10,275 nucleotides of DNA from an uncultured bacterium (lineage in GTDB: Bacteria > Cyanobacteriota > Vampirovibrionia > Gastranaerophilales > Gastranaerophilaceae), in NCBI GenBank assembly GCA_945833895.1, contig CAMAGQ010000050.1, forward strand, positions 1 through 10,275, read 5' to 3'. Both the position numbers and the translations under genes were made by a program. Position 1 is the first letter of the stretch. Each line of letters opens with the position of its first letter. The notes beneath the pieces are model-generated. The model was not told the origin of the DNA and ran no database searches. It was given only the letters and a program-made list of their open reading frames with translations. Below are positions 1 through 5,750 of the stretch, in pieces.

Positions 1-11
1 ATCATATTCAC

Positions 12-185
12 CTAAAACTCACCGCAGTAGTCGTATTCCTCAAACAATTTATAGCGGTTTTCTGCCATTTGCTCTTCCGTAGCCTGTTCAAATCTGGCAA
101 AATTATCCATAAATTCGCCATCCGCTTTTGGAAACAACTTAAACAAATAATTCAAATCAAATAAACAAAAATTAATCTCCGGCAT
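12..185 (-). CDS. Unrecognised 57-residue aromatic, acidic small protein
   Basis: A short ORF on the minus strand reads MPEINFCLFDLNYLF at its start and ends YDYCGEF before a TAG stop. It has a convincing Shine-Dalgarno, AAGGAG at 194-199, 8 bases before the ATG, which is the main reason to believe it. By my count 13 of 57 residues are aromatic (Phe/Tyr) and 13 are acidic against 5 basic. There is no signal peptide or membrane segment, and I recognise no family. It lies downstream of lgt beyond a terminator-like hairpin, so it may be expressed by read-through or from its own weak promoter. Just past its stop, an AGGTGA followed by an ATG (minus strand, bases 5-3) might begin another gene outside the window. 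No function can be assigned. Confidence 0.55.
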   Translation of the reverse strand: MPEINFCLFDLNYLFKLFPKADGEFMDNFARFEQATEEQMAENRYKLFEEYDYCGEF

Positions 186-193
186 TTACGTAT

Positions 194-199
194 CTCCTT
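194..199 (-). promoter_or_regulatory. Ribosome binding site of the 57-residue ORF
   Basis: AAGGAG on the minus strand, 8 bases before the ATG at 185. A near-consensus Shine-Dalgarno at normal spacing supports translation of this otherwise anonymous short ORF. Confidence 0.6.
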
Positions 200-219
200 A
201 TTAAACTTCACATATATAT

Positions 220-262
220 AAAAACATTTGAGAAGTCCGAATTTCACAAAACTCTCAAATGT
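220..262 (-). terminator. Rho-independent terminator after lgt
   Basis: Read on the minus strand, ACATTTGAGA (262-253) pairs perfectly with TCTCAAATGT (233-224) across a 19-base loop and is followed by a run of five T. It starts 14 bases after the lgt stop. The stem is AT-rich and the loop large, so termination may be partial. A second pair of arms, AACTTCAC (268-261) with GTGAAGTT (211-204), extends the same stem outward with the T-run bulged out. Confidence 0.65.
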
Positions 263-276
263 GAAGTTATGTAACG

Positions 277-1080
277 TTAAGATTTTTTAACTTTTGAATT
301 TAATATTGAATAAACCAGCCCGAAAATTCCAACAACAAACAGTACACCAGAAACAATCTCTGCAATCGGCACAGAGCATACATTCAACGCACTATCAACC
401 CGAATTTGTTCAATAAAAAATCTTATCACCGAATAAATAATCAAATAAGAGAAAAAAGTTACACCTTTGTACCTGTTGAATTTGAAGTAAATAAACGCCA
501 AGCCCCCGAACACAAACAAATCAAGCACCGATTCATATAAAAATGTCGGATGATAAAGGCTGTATTCAAGATACTCTGGCAATCTTCGGCTTTCAGGGAT
601 TAAAACTCCCCAGGTTTGAGATTTGACAGGCAGTCCGTAGGCTTCTGAGTTGAAATAGTTTCCCCACCGACCTATTGCTTGTCCTAAAATTGTCGCAGTC
701 GAAATCGCATCAAGAAGTTTCAGCAATGAGGTTTTAGCCTTATGTGAAATAAAAATCAAACACAAAACTCCGCCCAAAACCGCTCCGTGAATTGACAATC
801 CGCCCTGCCTGATATCAAGGATTTCAAGAGGTTTTGCAAAGTAGTAGGAGTAATTTAAAAGACAATAATACAACCTCGCCCCTAAAATTCCTGAAAAGAT
901 GATATACACAGCATTTTCAAGAATAACATCTTTGTAACGGATTGGGTTATGTTTGTTAAAAAACGAATTTGCGACAATTATGGCGACAAAAATAGCACAT
1001 GCCATAATAATTCCATATATATAAATAGGAAATCCGAACAGGTTCAAAACATCCGTAGGCGGGGTTGGAAGGATTAGCAT
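277..1080 (-). CDS. lgt: Prolipoprotein diacylglyceryl transferase
   Basis: Lgt is an inner-membrane enzyme that moves diacylglycerol from phosphatidylglycerol onto the lipobox cysteine of prolipoproteins, the first step of bacterial lipoprotein maturation. The 267-residue length is typical. Visible family marks are GARLYY (67-72), GGLSIHGAVLGG (93-104) with the conserved His99, the Lgt signature GRWGNYFNSEAYG (137-149) with Arg138, Asn141 and Glu146, HPTFLYES (177-184) and a late Arg in FIEQIR (222-227). Several hydrophobic segments fit a multi-pass membrane protein. The start ATG overlaps the stop of the upstream TPR gene by one base (TAATG), and GAAGAAGAG lies just before it, so translation is probably coupled. 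The upstream partner is itself a likely lipoprotein and so a probable Lgt substrate. Confidence 0.97.
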   Translation of the reverse strand: MLILPTPPTDVLNLFGFPIYIYGIIMACAIFVAIIVANSFFNKHNPIRYKDVILENAVYIIFSGILGARLYYCLLNYSYYFAKPLEILDIRQGGLSIHGAVLGGVLCLIFISHKAKTSLLKLLDAISTATILGQAIGRWGNYFNSEAYGLPVKSQTWGVLIPESRRLPEYLEYSLYHPTFLYESVLDLFVFGGLAFIYFKFNRYKGVTFFSYLIIYSVIRFFIEQIRVDSALNVCSVPIAEIVSGVLFVVGIFGLVYSILNSKVKKS

Positions 1081-1670
1081 TACTCTTCTTCAACCGCCTC
1101 TTGTTCAGGGGTTGGGTTTTGATAGTTTTTAATTCGTTCTATTGTTTCCTTTACGTCTTTTTTGTCTTCTGCTTTCGGATTTAATTCCAAATATTTTTCG
1201 TAATTTTTCACGGCTGAATTATAGAGTTCATTCATCAAAGAAGTTTCTTTGTCTGTTAATTCAGCGGTTCTTTCTTCTTCTGTTTGAGTCGGAACAAGCG
1301 AATCGTCAACATCATTTATTCTATAGTTCCCGCGTTTAATTTCGATTGCCAGATTATTTTCCGCAGTTGCCAGTGAGTAATATGAATCCGCAAGTTCCGG
1401 TTTCATCGAAATTACCGTTTTATATTCGTTAATCGCGTTCAAATAATCGCCCGATTTTGTGTAAACAATCGCAAGATTGTAATGAGTTTCAAAAACTGAC
1501 GGGTCTAAATCTACACTTGATTTAAGTCTTTCGATTGCCTGAGCGTAATCACCCTTATCAGCATAAGCCTTTGCTTTATTGTTCAAATCTTGTACTGCCA
1601 AATTGTTGATACAAGCGGTCGAAATAACTGCAACAGTTAATATACTTGCAATCAAAAGAACTTTCTTCAT
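1080..1670 (-). CDS. TPR-repeat putative lipoprotein
   Basis: A 196-residue protein begins with a Lys-Lys and hydrophobic stretch and then VISTAC, so Cys20 is a plausible lipobox cysteine; Ser at -3 is less usual, so the lipoprotein call is moderate. The mature part contains two clear tetratricopeptide repeats, about residues 26-59 (ending AIERLKSSVDLDPS) and 60-93 (ending AINEYKTVISMKPE). A third repeat appears split: its first helix is near 94-108, an acidic insert of about 40 residues follows, and its second helix (NSAVKNYEKYLELNPKA) lies at 151-167. The C-terminus is acidic (EAVEEE). TPRs mediate protein contacts, so a surface or envelope scaffold role is likely, but no partner is visible. 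It is the first gene of a two-gene unit with lgt. AGAGGGG at 1676-1682 is its ribosome binding site, 5 bases before the ATG. Confidence 0.9.
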   Translation of the reverse strand: MKKVLLIASILTVAVISTACINNLAVQDLNNKAKAYADKGDYAQAIERLKSSVDLDPSVFETHYNLAIVYTKSGDYLNAINEYKTVISMKPELADSYYSLATAENNLAIEIKRGNYRINDVDDSLVPTQTEEERTAELTDKETSLMNELYNSAVKNYEKYLELNPKAEDKKDVKETIERIKNYQNPTPEQEAVEEE

Positions 1671-1709
1671 ATATACCCCTCTTACTTATGTTAAGTTGAT
1701 GTTAAAGTA

Positions 1710-1738
1710 ATTATAATTTAAGAATAAAAATATGGCAA
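1710..1738 (-). promoter_or_regulatory. Sigma-70-type promoter for the TPR lipoprotein-lgt unit
   Basis: On the minus strand there is TTGCCA (1738-1733), a 17-base spacer and TATAAT (1715-1710). The -35 matches consensus at five of six positions and the -10 is perfect. The predicted RNA start is near 1703, giving a leader of about 33 bases before the ATG at 1670. This is the best-looking promoter in the window. Confidence 0.75.
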
Positions 1739-1761
1739 ATTTTATAAATTTAAGTTACAAT
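1732..1761 (+). promoter_or_regulatory. Candidate promoter of the eight-gene plus-strand operon
   Basis: TACAAT at 1756-1761 (five of six) has only a weak -35 (ATGGCA at 1732-1737, 18-base spacing). That weak -35 overlaps the strong -35 of the divergent lipoprotein promoter, so the two could compete for polymerase or share a regulator. A near-palindromic AAATTT-TAT-AAATTT (1737-1751) fills the spacer. AAAGGAG at 1771-1777 is the downstream ribosome binding site. Confidence 0.45.
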
Positions 1762-1784
1762 AAACGAGTAAAAGGAGAATTTAT

Positions 1785-2057
1785 ATGTCAGATGAAAAAG
1801 TCGTCAGCCTCGGAGCAAAGAAAAAATCATTGAACGAGGAAAAGCAGCAGCAAGAGGATAACACTTCTCAAGACGTTGTGTATTGCAGTTTCTGCGGCAG
1901 ACCTAACACTCAGGTAATAAAAATGGTCAAAGGTCCGGGGGTTAATATTTGCTCAGAATGTGCAATGATTGCCGTACAGTATTTGATATTACAGGACAGA
2001 ATGCCGTCCGCCGAAGCACAACATATTCTGGATGCATTCTGGGGAAAGGTAAGATAA
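1785..2057 (+). CDS. Free-standing ClpX-type C4 zinc-binding domain protein
   Basis: This 90-residue protein has a charged, Gln/Glu-rich N-terminal tail (1-30), then a ClpX-like zinc-binding domain. VVYCSFCGRP supplies Cys34 and Cys37, and GPGVNICSECA supplies Cys56 and Cys59, with the spacing and the CSFCG / GP.V.IC.EC pattern of the ClpX N-terminal domain. After a short helix it ends at FWGKVR; there is no Walker A/B and no AAA+ module, so this is not a truncated read of clpX in this frame. In ClpX this domain dimerises and docks adaptors and some substrates. A separate copy could bind Clp adaptors or modulate ClpXP, but that is inference. It leads the operon, with AAAGGAG 7 bases before the ATG and 7 bases between its stop and the next gene. 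Confidence 0.88.
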   Translation: MSDEKVVSLGAKKKSLNEEKQQQEDNTSQDVVYCSFCGRPNTQVIKMVKGPGVNICSECAMIAVQYLILQDRMPSAEAQHILDAFWGKVR

Positions 2058-2064
2058 TTCCGAA

Positions 2065-3666
2065 ATGACTGGTACAGGTTTTAAACAGTTAAGTCCGTTT
2101 GAGATAAAATTTGCAATCACGGAACTTTTGCAAAAAATAAATTCCGTAAACGATATGCAAGGCTGTCTTGCTGATTTTGAGATGCTTGAAGCACAAAAAG
2201 ACAAAAGCATTCTGTCAAAAGTCCTGTTTAAAGAATTAGTCAATGCAAAGTCCGAGAAAATTCCTATTATTTGCTTTATGTTGGAACACTACATTCCAAA
2301 AGACGAGTTAGTAAATAAATTATGGGCGGCACTCAAAAATCAAAACCTGCAAACCGAAGTCAAAATAACAATCCTGAACTTACTGCGGGATTTGGATTCT
2401 GATTGGTCTTACGAAACCTGCGAAGAATATCTTCAAGAAGATGCTAAAAGTCTGCTTGATGAAAACACAAAACACCTTTTAAATACAGCCGTCATAAATC
2501 CTGAGGTGCAAATTGATTTCCTTGATTTTATGGCAACAATCAGAACAAACGACAAAATCACATTGATGAATTCGCTTGATGAAGATTTTACATCAGATGC
2601 TATGGCAAACATTCTAATTCCTGTATTTATGTCAGAACCTGATTCACCGGAAGGCTTAGAAGCCATAAAACTTCTGGGAAAAACAAAATCTCAACTTGCA
2701 CTTCACGCACTTGAAGAAATGAAAACCTACACCACCGGTGAAATTCTCCAAGAAATAAAAAGAAGTTTATCAACAATAAAAATTTCAGGAATGAGAACAG
2801 ACAATACAAAAGAGTTTTACAAAAAAATTCTGTCAAACAGCACCCCGCATAAGTTTTACGTAACCTATCCCGACGGACACGGCGATATTGCGATGATTTT
2901 CACAAGACTTACGGAAAACAAAAAAATACGGTTTGTTTCAATCGTAACAAATATTATCACGGGAATTAAGGACTGTTTCGGATTTTTTGAAATTTCTGAG
3001 TTTGAGTACAGTAAAATTCTTGAAAGATTTTTGCGTGATGAAAAAACTGTCGACATAACTCCTGAAGGGTTTAAAACCTTGTTGCACTCGGCAGAATTGA
3101 CAACTATTGAAAAATCAAACAATCATTGGAAATTCCCGTACGAATACATTTGCTGGCGAAACCTTTTGATTGATATTGATTTTGAGGATAGAAAACTTGA
3201 TGAAATCTTACAAACTGAGGTCAAACCGACTTCTGCCGATAAAATTTTTAACAAATTAGACGAACTCAGATTTTCATCACGCTGGTTTTTGGATATAAAT
3301 TACAGCAATGAGTTTAACCAACTGCTAAAATCATTGAAAGATGCAAATAACCTTGATAATCTCATAGATGAAAATATTGAAAAGATATTTAATGATGAAG
3401 AAAAAGAAGAGTGGACAAAGAAAATTCTCACCTCCGCATACATCAAATACGCCATAGGAAAAGGTGAAGATGCAAGCCTTATCTATGGACTGGCACTTTC
3501 AAAGGAAAATAAAACAATCTTATACAAAGAAATTTTGAAACGCAGCATATATGAATATTTGATGGTCGTAAAATACGATAAAAACGTAAACTCATACGGC
3601 TTGACTCACGAAGAGATAAACGATAAAATCAAATATATTGAAGAAAAATGGGTAAGCAATGTATAA
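2065..3666 (+). CDS. Unrecognised helical-repeat (HEAT-like) protein, 533 residues
   Basis: I cannot name the family. Residues 1 to about 245 look like paired amphipathic helices of a HEAT/ARM-type solenoid (for example EVKITILNLLRDL at 98-110 and GLEAIKLLGKTKSQLALHAL at 197-216). Residues about 262-310 change character to a probable beta-rich module (KFYVTYPDGHGDIAMIFTRL, then RFVSIVTN, then GIKDCFGFFEIS). The remainder, to 533, is again mainly helical and rich in Lys, Glu, Asp and Asn. No signal peptide, membrane segment, nucleotide-binding loop or catalytic motif was seen, so a soluble scaffold role is likely. The ATG follows the zinc-domain gene by 7 bases without a clear Shine-Dalgarno, suggesting coupled translation. 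Its end overlaps the ruvX start by 8 bases. Confidence 0.85.
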   Translation: MTGTGFKQLSPFEIKFAITELLQKINSVNDMQGCLADFEMLEAQKDKSILSKVLFKELVNAKSEKIPIICFMLEHYIPKDELVNKLWAALKNQNLQTEVKITILNLLRDLDSDWSYETCEEYLQEDAKSLLDENTKHLLNTAVINPEVQIDFLDFMATIRTNDKITLMNSLDEDFTSDAMANILIPVFMSEPDSPEGLEAIKLLGKTKSQLALHALEEMKTYTTGEILQEIKRSLSTIKISGMRTDNTKEFYKKILSNSTPHKFYVTYPDGHGDIAMIFTRLTENKKIRFVSIVTNIITGIKDCFGFFEISEFEYSKILERFLRDEKTVDITPEGFKTLLHSAELTTIEKSNNHWKFPYEYICWRNLLIDIDFEDRKLDEILQTEVKPTSADKIFNKLDELRFSSRWFLDINYSNEFNQLLKSLKDANNLDNLIDENIEKIFNDEEKEEWTKKILTSAYIKYAIGKGEDASLIYGLALSKENKTILYKEILKRSIYEYLMVVKYDKNVNSYGLTHEEINDKIKYIEEKWVSNV

Positions 3667-4063
3667 AGTAATGGCACTTGATATCGGAACAAAAAGAATT
3701 GGTATTGCGTTGAGCGATTACTTGCTAATGCTTTCAAACGGTCATTCTTACATCTCTCGTGAACCCGAAACTGCAGCATTAGAACAGATTTATAAAATTG
3801 CAAAAGAAAATAACGTTCAAAAAATAGTAGTCGGATTACCACTAAATATGGACGGTTCAAAAGGGTTTCAGGCTGAAAATTGCGAAGAATTTGCGAGTAA
3901 AATAAAAGGTTATGAGGTAATTTTTGAGGACGAAAGATTGACCTCCGATACTGCGGAAGAAAATTTGAGAAATAAAAAAATAGATTTCAAAAAAGACAAA
4001 GGTTTAGTTGATATTGAGAGTGCTTGTATTATACTGGAACAGTACCTTGCACGCAAAAATTAA
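3659..4063 (+). CDS. ruvX: YqgF/RuvX-family nuclease (putative Holliday junction resolvase)
   Basis: A 134-residue RNase H-fold protein of the YqgF/RuvX family, normal length. Family marks are ALDIGTKRIGIALSD (6-20) with the catalytic-site Asp8, IVVGLPLNMDGS (56-67), DERLTS (91-96) with an acidic active-site residue, and VDIESACIILEQYL (117-130) with Asp118 as the last acidic ligand. The family is linked both to Holliday-junction resolution and, in E. coli YqgF, to 16S rRNA 5'-end processing; the sequence does not decide between them. The start fits the usual short lead-in before the first strand. The gene overlaps the upstream ORF by 8 bases and has no good Shine-Dalgarno, implying coupling. 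It is followed 11 bases later by a DUF1292 gene, a pairing also known from Firmicutes (yrrK-yrzB). Confidence 0.95.
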   Translation: MYKVMALDIGTKRIGIALSDYLLMLSNGHSYISREPETAALEQIYKIAKENNVQKIVVGLPLNMDGSKGFQAENCEEFASKIKGYEVIFEDERLTSDTAEENLRNKKIDFKKDKGLVDIESACIILEQYLARKN

Positions 4064-4077
4064 GGAGAAACGACATG
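4064..4077 (+). promoter_or_regulatory. Ribosome binding site fixing the DUF1292 start
   Basis: AAGGAGA directly after the ruvX stop and 6-8 bases before the ATG at 4075. It selects this ATG over an in-frame upstream ATG at 4024, which lies inside ruvX and lacks such a site. Confidence 0.75.
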
Positions 4078-4365
4078 GCAATCGAAGAAGAAAACAACAT
4101 TATTGAAGTAACTGATGATGACGGAAGCGTTATCAAATGTGAATTGTACGATATTATTGAATTTGAAGAAAAACAGTACGCACTGCTTGTTGAAGTTAAC
4201 GCAGAAGAAAGTGACGAAGAACCTGAATTAGTTCTTATGCGTTTAATCGAAAACGGCGACAGCGACGAAGTTTTCTTTGAAACAATCGAAGACGACGAAG
4301 AATTTGAAAAAGTTCAGGCTTATATCGAAAGTTTGCCTGAAGAAGATGCAGAAGAAGAAGAATAA
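4075..4365 (+). CDS. DUF1292 (YrzB-like) acidic protein
   Basis: A 96-residue, strongly acidic protein beginning MAIEEENNIIEVTDDDGS. It follows the DUF1292 pattern: a D-x-x-G-S/E start, a strand run around CELYDIIEFEEKQYALLVEV (22-41), LVLMRLIENGD (52-62), then an Asp/Glu helix IEDDEEFEKVQAYIE (71-85) and an acidic tail. The family has no established function. Its position beside ruvX matches the yrrK-yrzB neighbourhood of Bacillus, which supports the family call. Translation starts from AAGGAG just after the ruvX stop. It is soluble and has no signal or membrane segment. It lies 18 bases upstream of the Clp N-domain gene. Confidence 0.9.
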   Translation: MAIEEENNIIEVTDDDGSVIKCELYDIIEFEEKQYALLVEVNAEESDEEPELVLMRLIENGDSDEVFFETIEDDEEFEKVQAYIESLPEEDAEEEE

Positions 4366-4370
4366 TAATA

Positions 4371-4386
4371 AGGATAAGTAATTTTG
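4371..4386 (+). promoter_or_regulatory. Ribosome binding site and TTG start of the Clp N-domain gene
   Basis: AGGA at 4371-4374 sits 9 bases before a TTG start at 4384. An in-frame TAA at 4375-4377 rules out a start further upstream. The resulting N-terminus MFEKFTEKAINVI closely resembles the canonical ClpC start (MFERFTEKAI), which supports the TTG. Confidence 0.75.
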
Positions 4387-5745
4387 TTTGAAAAGTTCAC
4401 TGAAAAGGCTATTAACGTAATCGTAGAGGCACAAAATATTGCGATTTATGACCACTCGGATAAGGTTTTATCTGAACATTTGTTGCTGGCACTAATCAAA
4501 GAAACAAAAGGTTTTTGTGCCAAAATCTTCAAAAACTATGACATAACTTATGACAGATTGGCAAAAGAAATCTACATGAGTTTGAATATTGAAGAAGCCG
4601 ATATGAATTCGTCAGTGCCTTTCAGTGATAATTTCAAAAAAATTCTGACTAAAACAATGGACTTGATTGACAAATCGGGAAATTCTACCGTTCACTATGA
4701 ACACCTTGTACTTGCGGCAATCAGCGACACTAATTCAAAAATTCCGCAGTATTTGGAGAATTTAGGGTTTGATATAGAAAAATCAAAGCCGTTGATTGAA
4801 AAACTTGTCCAACGAAAAGTCAAAAAAGACCTTCACCCTGAACTTGATGAAAATAAAGAACAGGAAATAAATCTGTCACAAGAAACAGATACCCTGTTTG
4901 ATAACGAGCAATCGTCAAAAGTGTTCCAACGTGCCGTTGCAAAACTTTCAGCCTCAAACTACGAAATTTTGGGAACCGAACAAATTATCTCATCAATTCT
5001 TGAAGACAAAGAGTCCGATTTATCCAAAATTCTGGCACAATTCGGTATTACAAGCGAAGTTTTTGAAGAGAAATTATCACATACACAAAACAGAGTTGCC
5101 GAATACGAAGGCAGACAGATAGTATTCACCCCGAGTGCTTTTATGGCAATGAGCCTTGCTTTGCAAACAGCAAAGGAACTCGGTTCTTCTGAAGTTTTGC
5201 CGGAACACATGATTTTAGGACTTCTCAAAACAAAAAAAGGCTTGGCTTATAACATTTTCAAAGACCTAAAAATCAATGACGACGATTTGGCTCACGGAAT
5301 AATCAAACCGATAGAAAAACAAATGCCTGAAACACTAACTATCCTGCGGCTTGCAAAACAAGAAGCACGCAGAATAGGCAGAGGCGTCGTCGGAACAGAA
5401 ATGTTTTTACTCGGCATAATCGGCGAGGCTACAGGCATTGGAGCAGTCGTATTAAAAGAACTTGAAATAAATATTAAAGATGCAAGGATTGAAGTTGAAA
5501 AAATTATCGGCTACGGCAACGAGTATTTTGAAAACGAAATAGTATTCACAAAACGTGCAAAACGAGTTCTTGAAACGGCTTGGGAATACGCTAAAAAGCA
5601 AAATAAGACAAAAATCGAATCCTCCGACCTTTTGTGGGCAATCACAACTGAGCCTGATTCACTTGCTATGCAGGCACTTGAACAGTTAGGGACAGATGTT
5701 GTCGAAATTAGAGAAGGTATAAAAAAACACCTTGCAAACTCTTAA
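4384..5745 (+). CDS. Triple Clp N-domain protein without an AAA+ ATPase
   Basis: The 453-residue protein consists of six half-repeats of the Clp N-domain, about 65 residues each: roughly 2-68, 78-143, 171-234, 246-308, 313-377 and 386-450. This makes three tandem Clp_N modules joined by short linkers; the first linker (144-170) is charged. The start (MFEKFTEKAI) and the fifth half (VGTEMFLLGIIGEATGIG, then KDARIEVEKIIGYG) are strikingly ClpC-like, whereas the others are more diverged. No Walker A or B exists, so it cannot unfold substrates itself. In Bacillus ClpC, Glu32 and Glu106 help bind phospho-arginine; here Glu31, Glu106, Glu199, Glu274 and Glu339 hold the equivalent (S/T)EH-type position, and the sixth repeat has Asp415. 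Stand-alone Clp_N proteins are known (plant ClpT, mycobacterial ClpC2). A docking, decoy or Clp-assembly role is inferred. Confidence 0.92.
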   Translation: MFEKFTEKAINVIVEAQNIAIYDHSDKVLSEHLLLALIKETKGFCAKIFKNYDITYDRLAKEIYMSLNIEEADMNSSVPFSDNFKKILTKTMDLIDKSGNSTVHYEHLVLAAISDTNSKIPQYLENLGFDIEKSKPLIEKLVQRKVKKDLHPELDENKEQEINLSQETDTLFDNEQSSKVFQRAVAKLSASNYEILGTEQIISSILEDKESDLSKILAQFGITSEVFEEKLSHTQNRVAEYEGRQIVFTPSAFMAMSLALQTAKELGSSEVLPEHMILGLLKTKKGLAYNIFKDLKINDDDLAHGIIKPIEKQMPETLTILRLAKQEARRIGRGVVGTEMFLLGIIGEATGIGAVVLKELEINIKDARIEVEKIIGYGNEYFENEIVFTKRAKRVLETAWEYAKKQNKTKIESSDLLWAITTEPDSLAMQALEQLGTDVVEIREGIKKHLANS

Positions 5746-5750
5746 TTATT

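Noticed and set aside
1142..1339. Plus-strand 65-codon ORF opposite the TPR gene
   Set aside because: It is antisense to a convincing gene and shows no domain or ribosome binding site; it is a shadow frame.
4024..4074. In-frame upstream ATG that would extend the DUF1292 protein by 17 residues
   Set aside because: It lies inside ruvX, lacks a ribosome binding site, and the added residues do not fit the family; AAGGAG points to the ATG at 4075.
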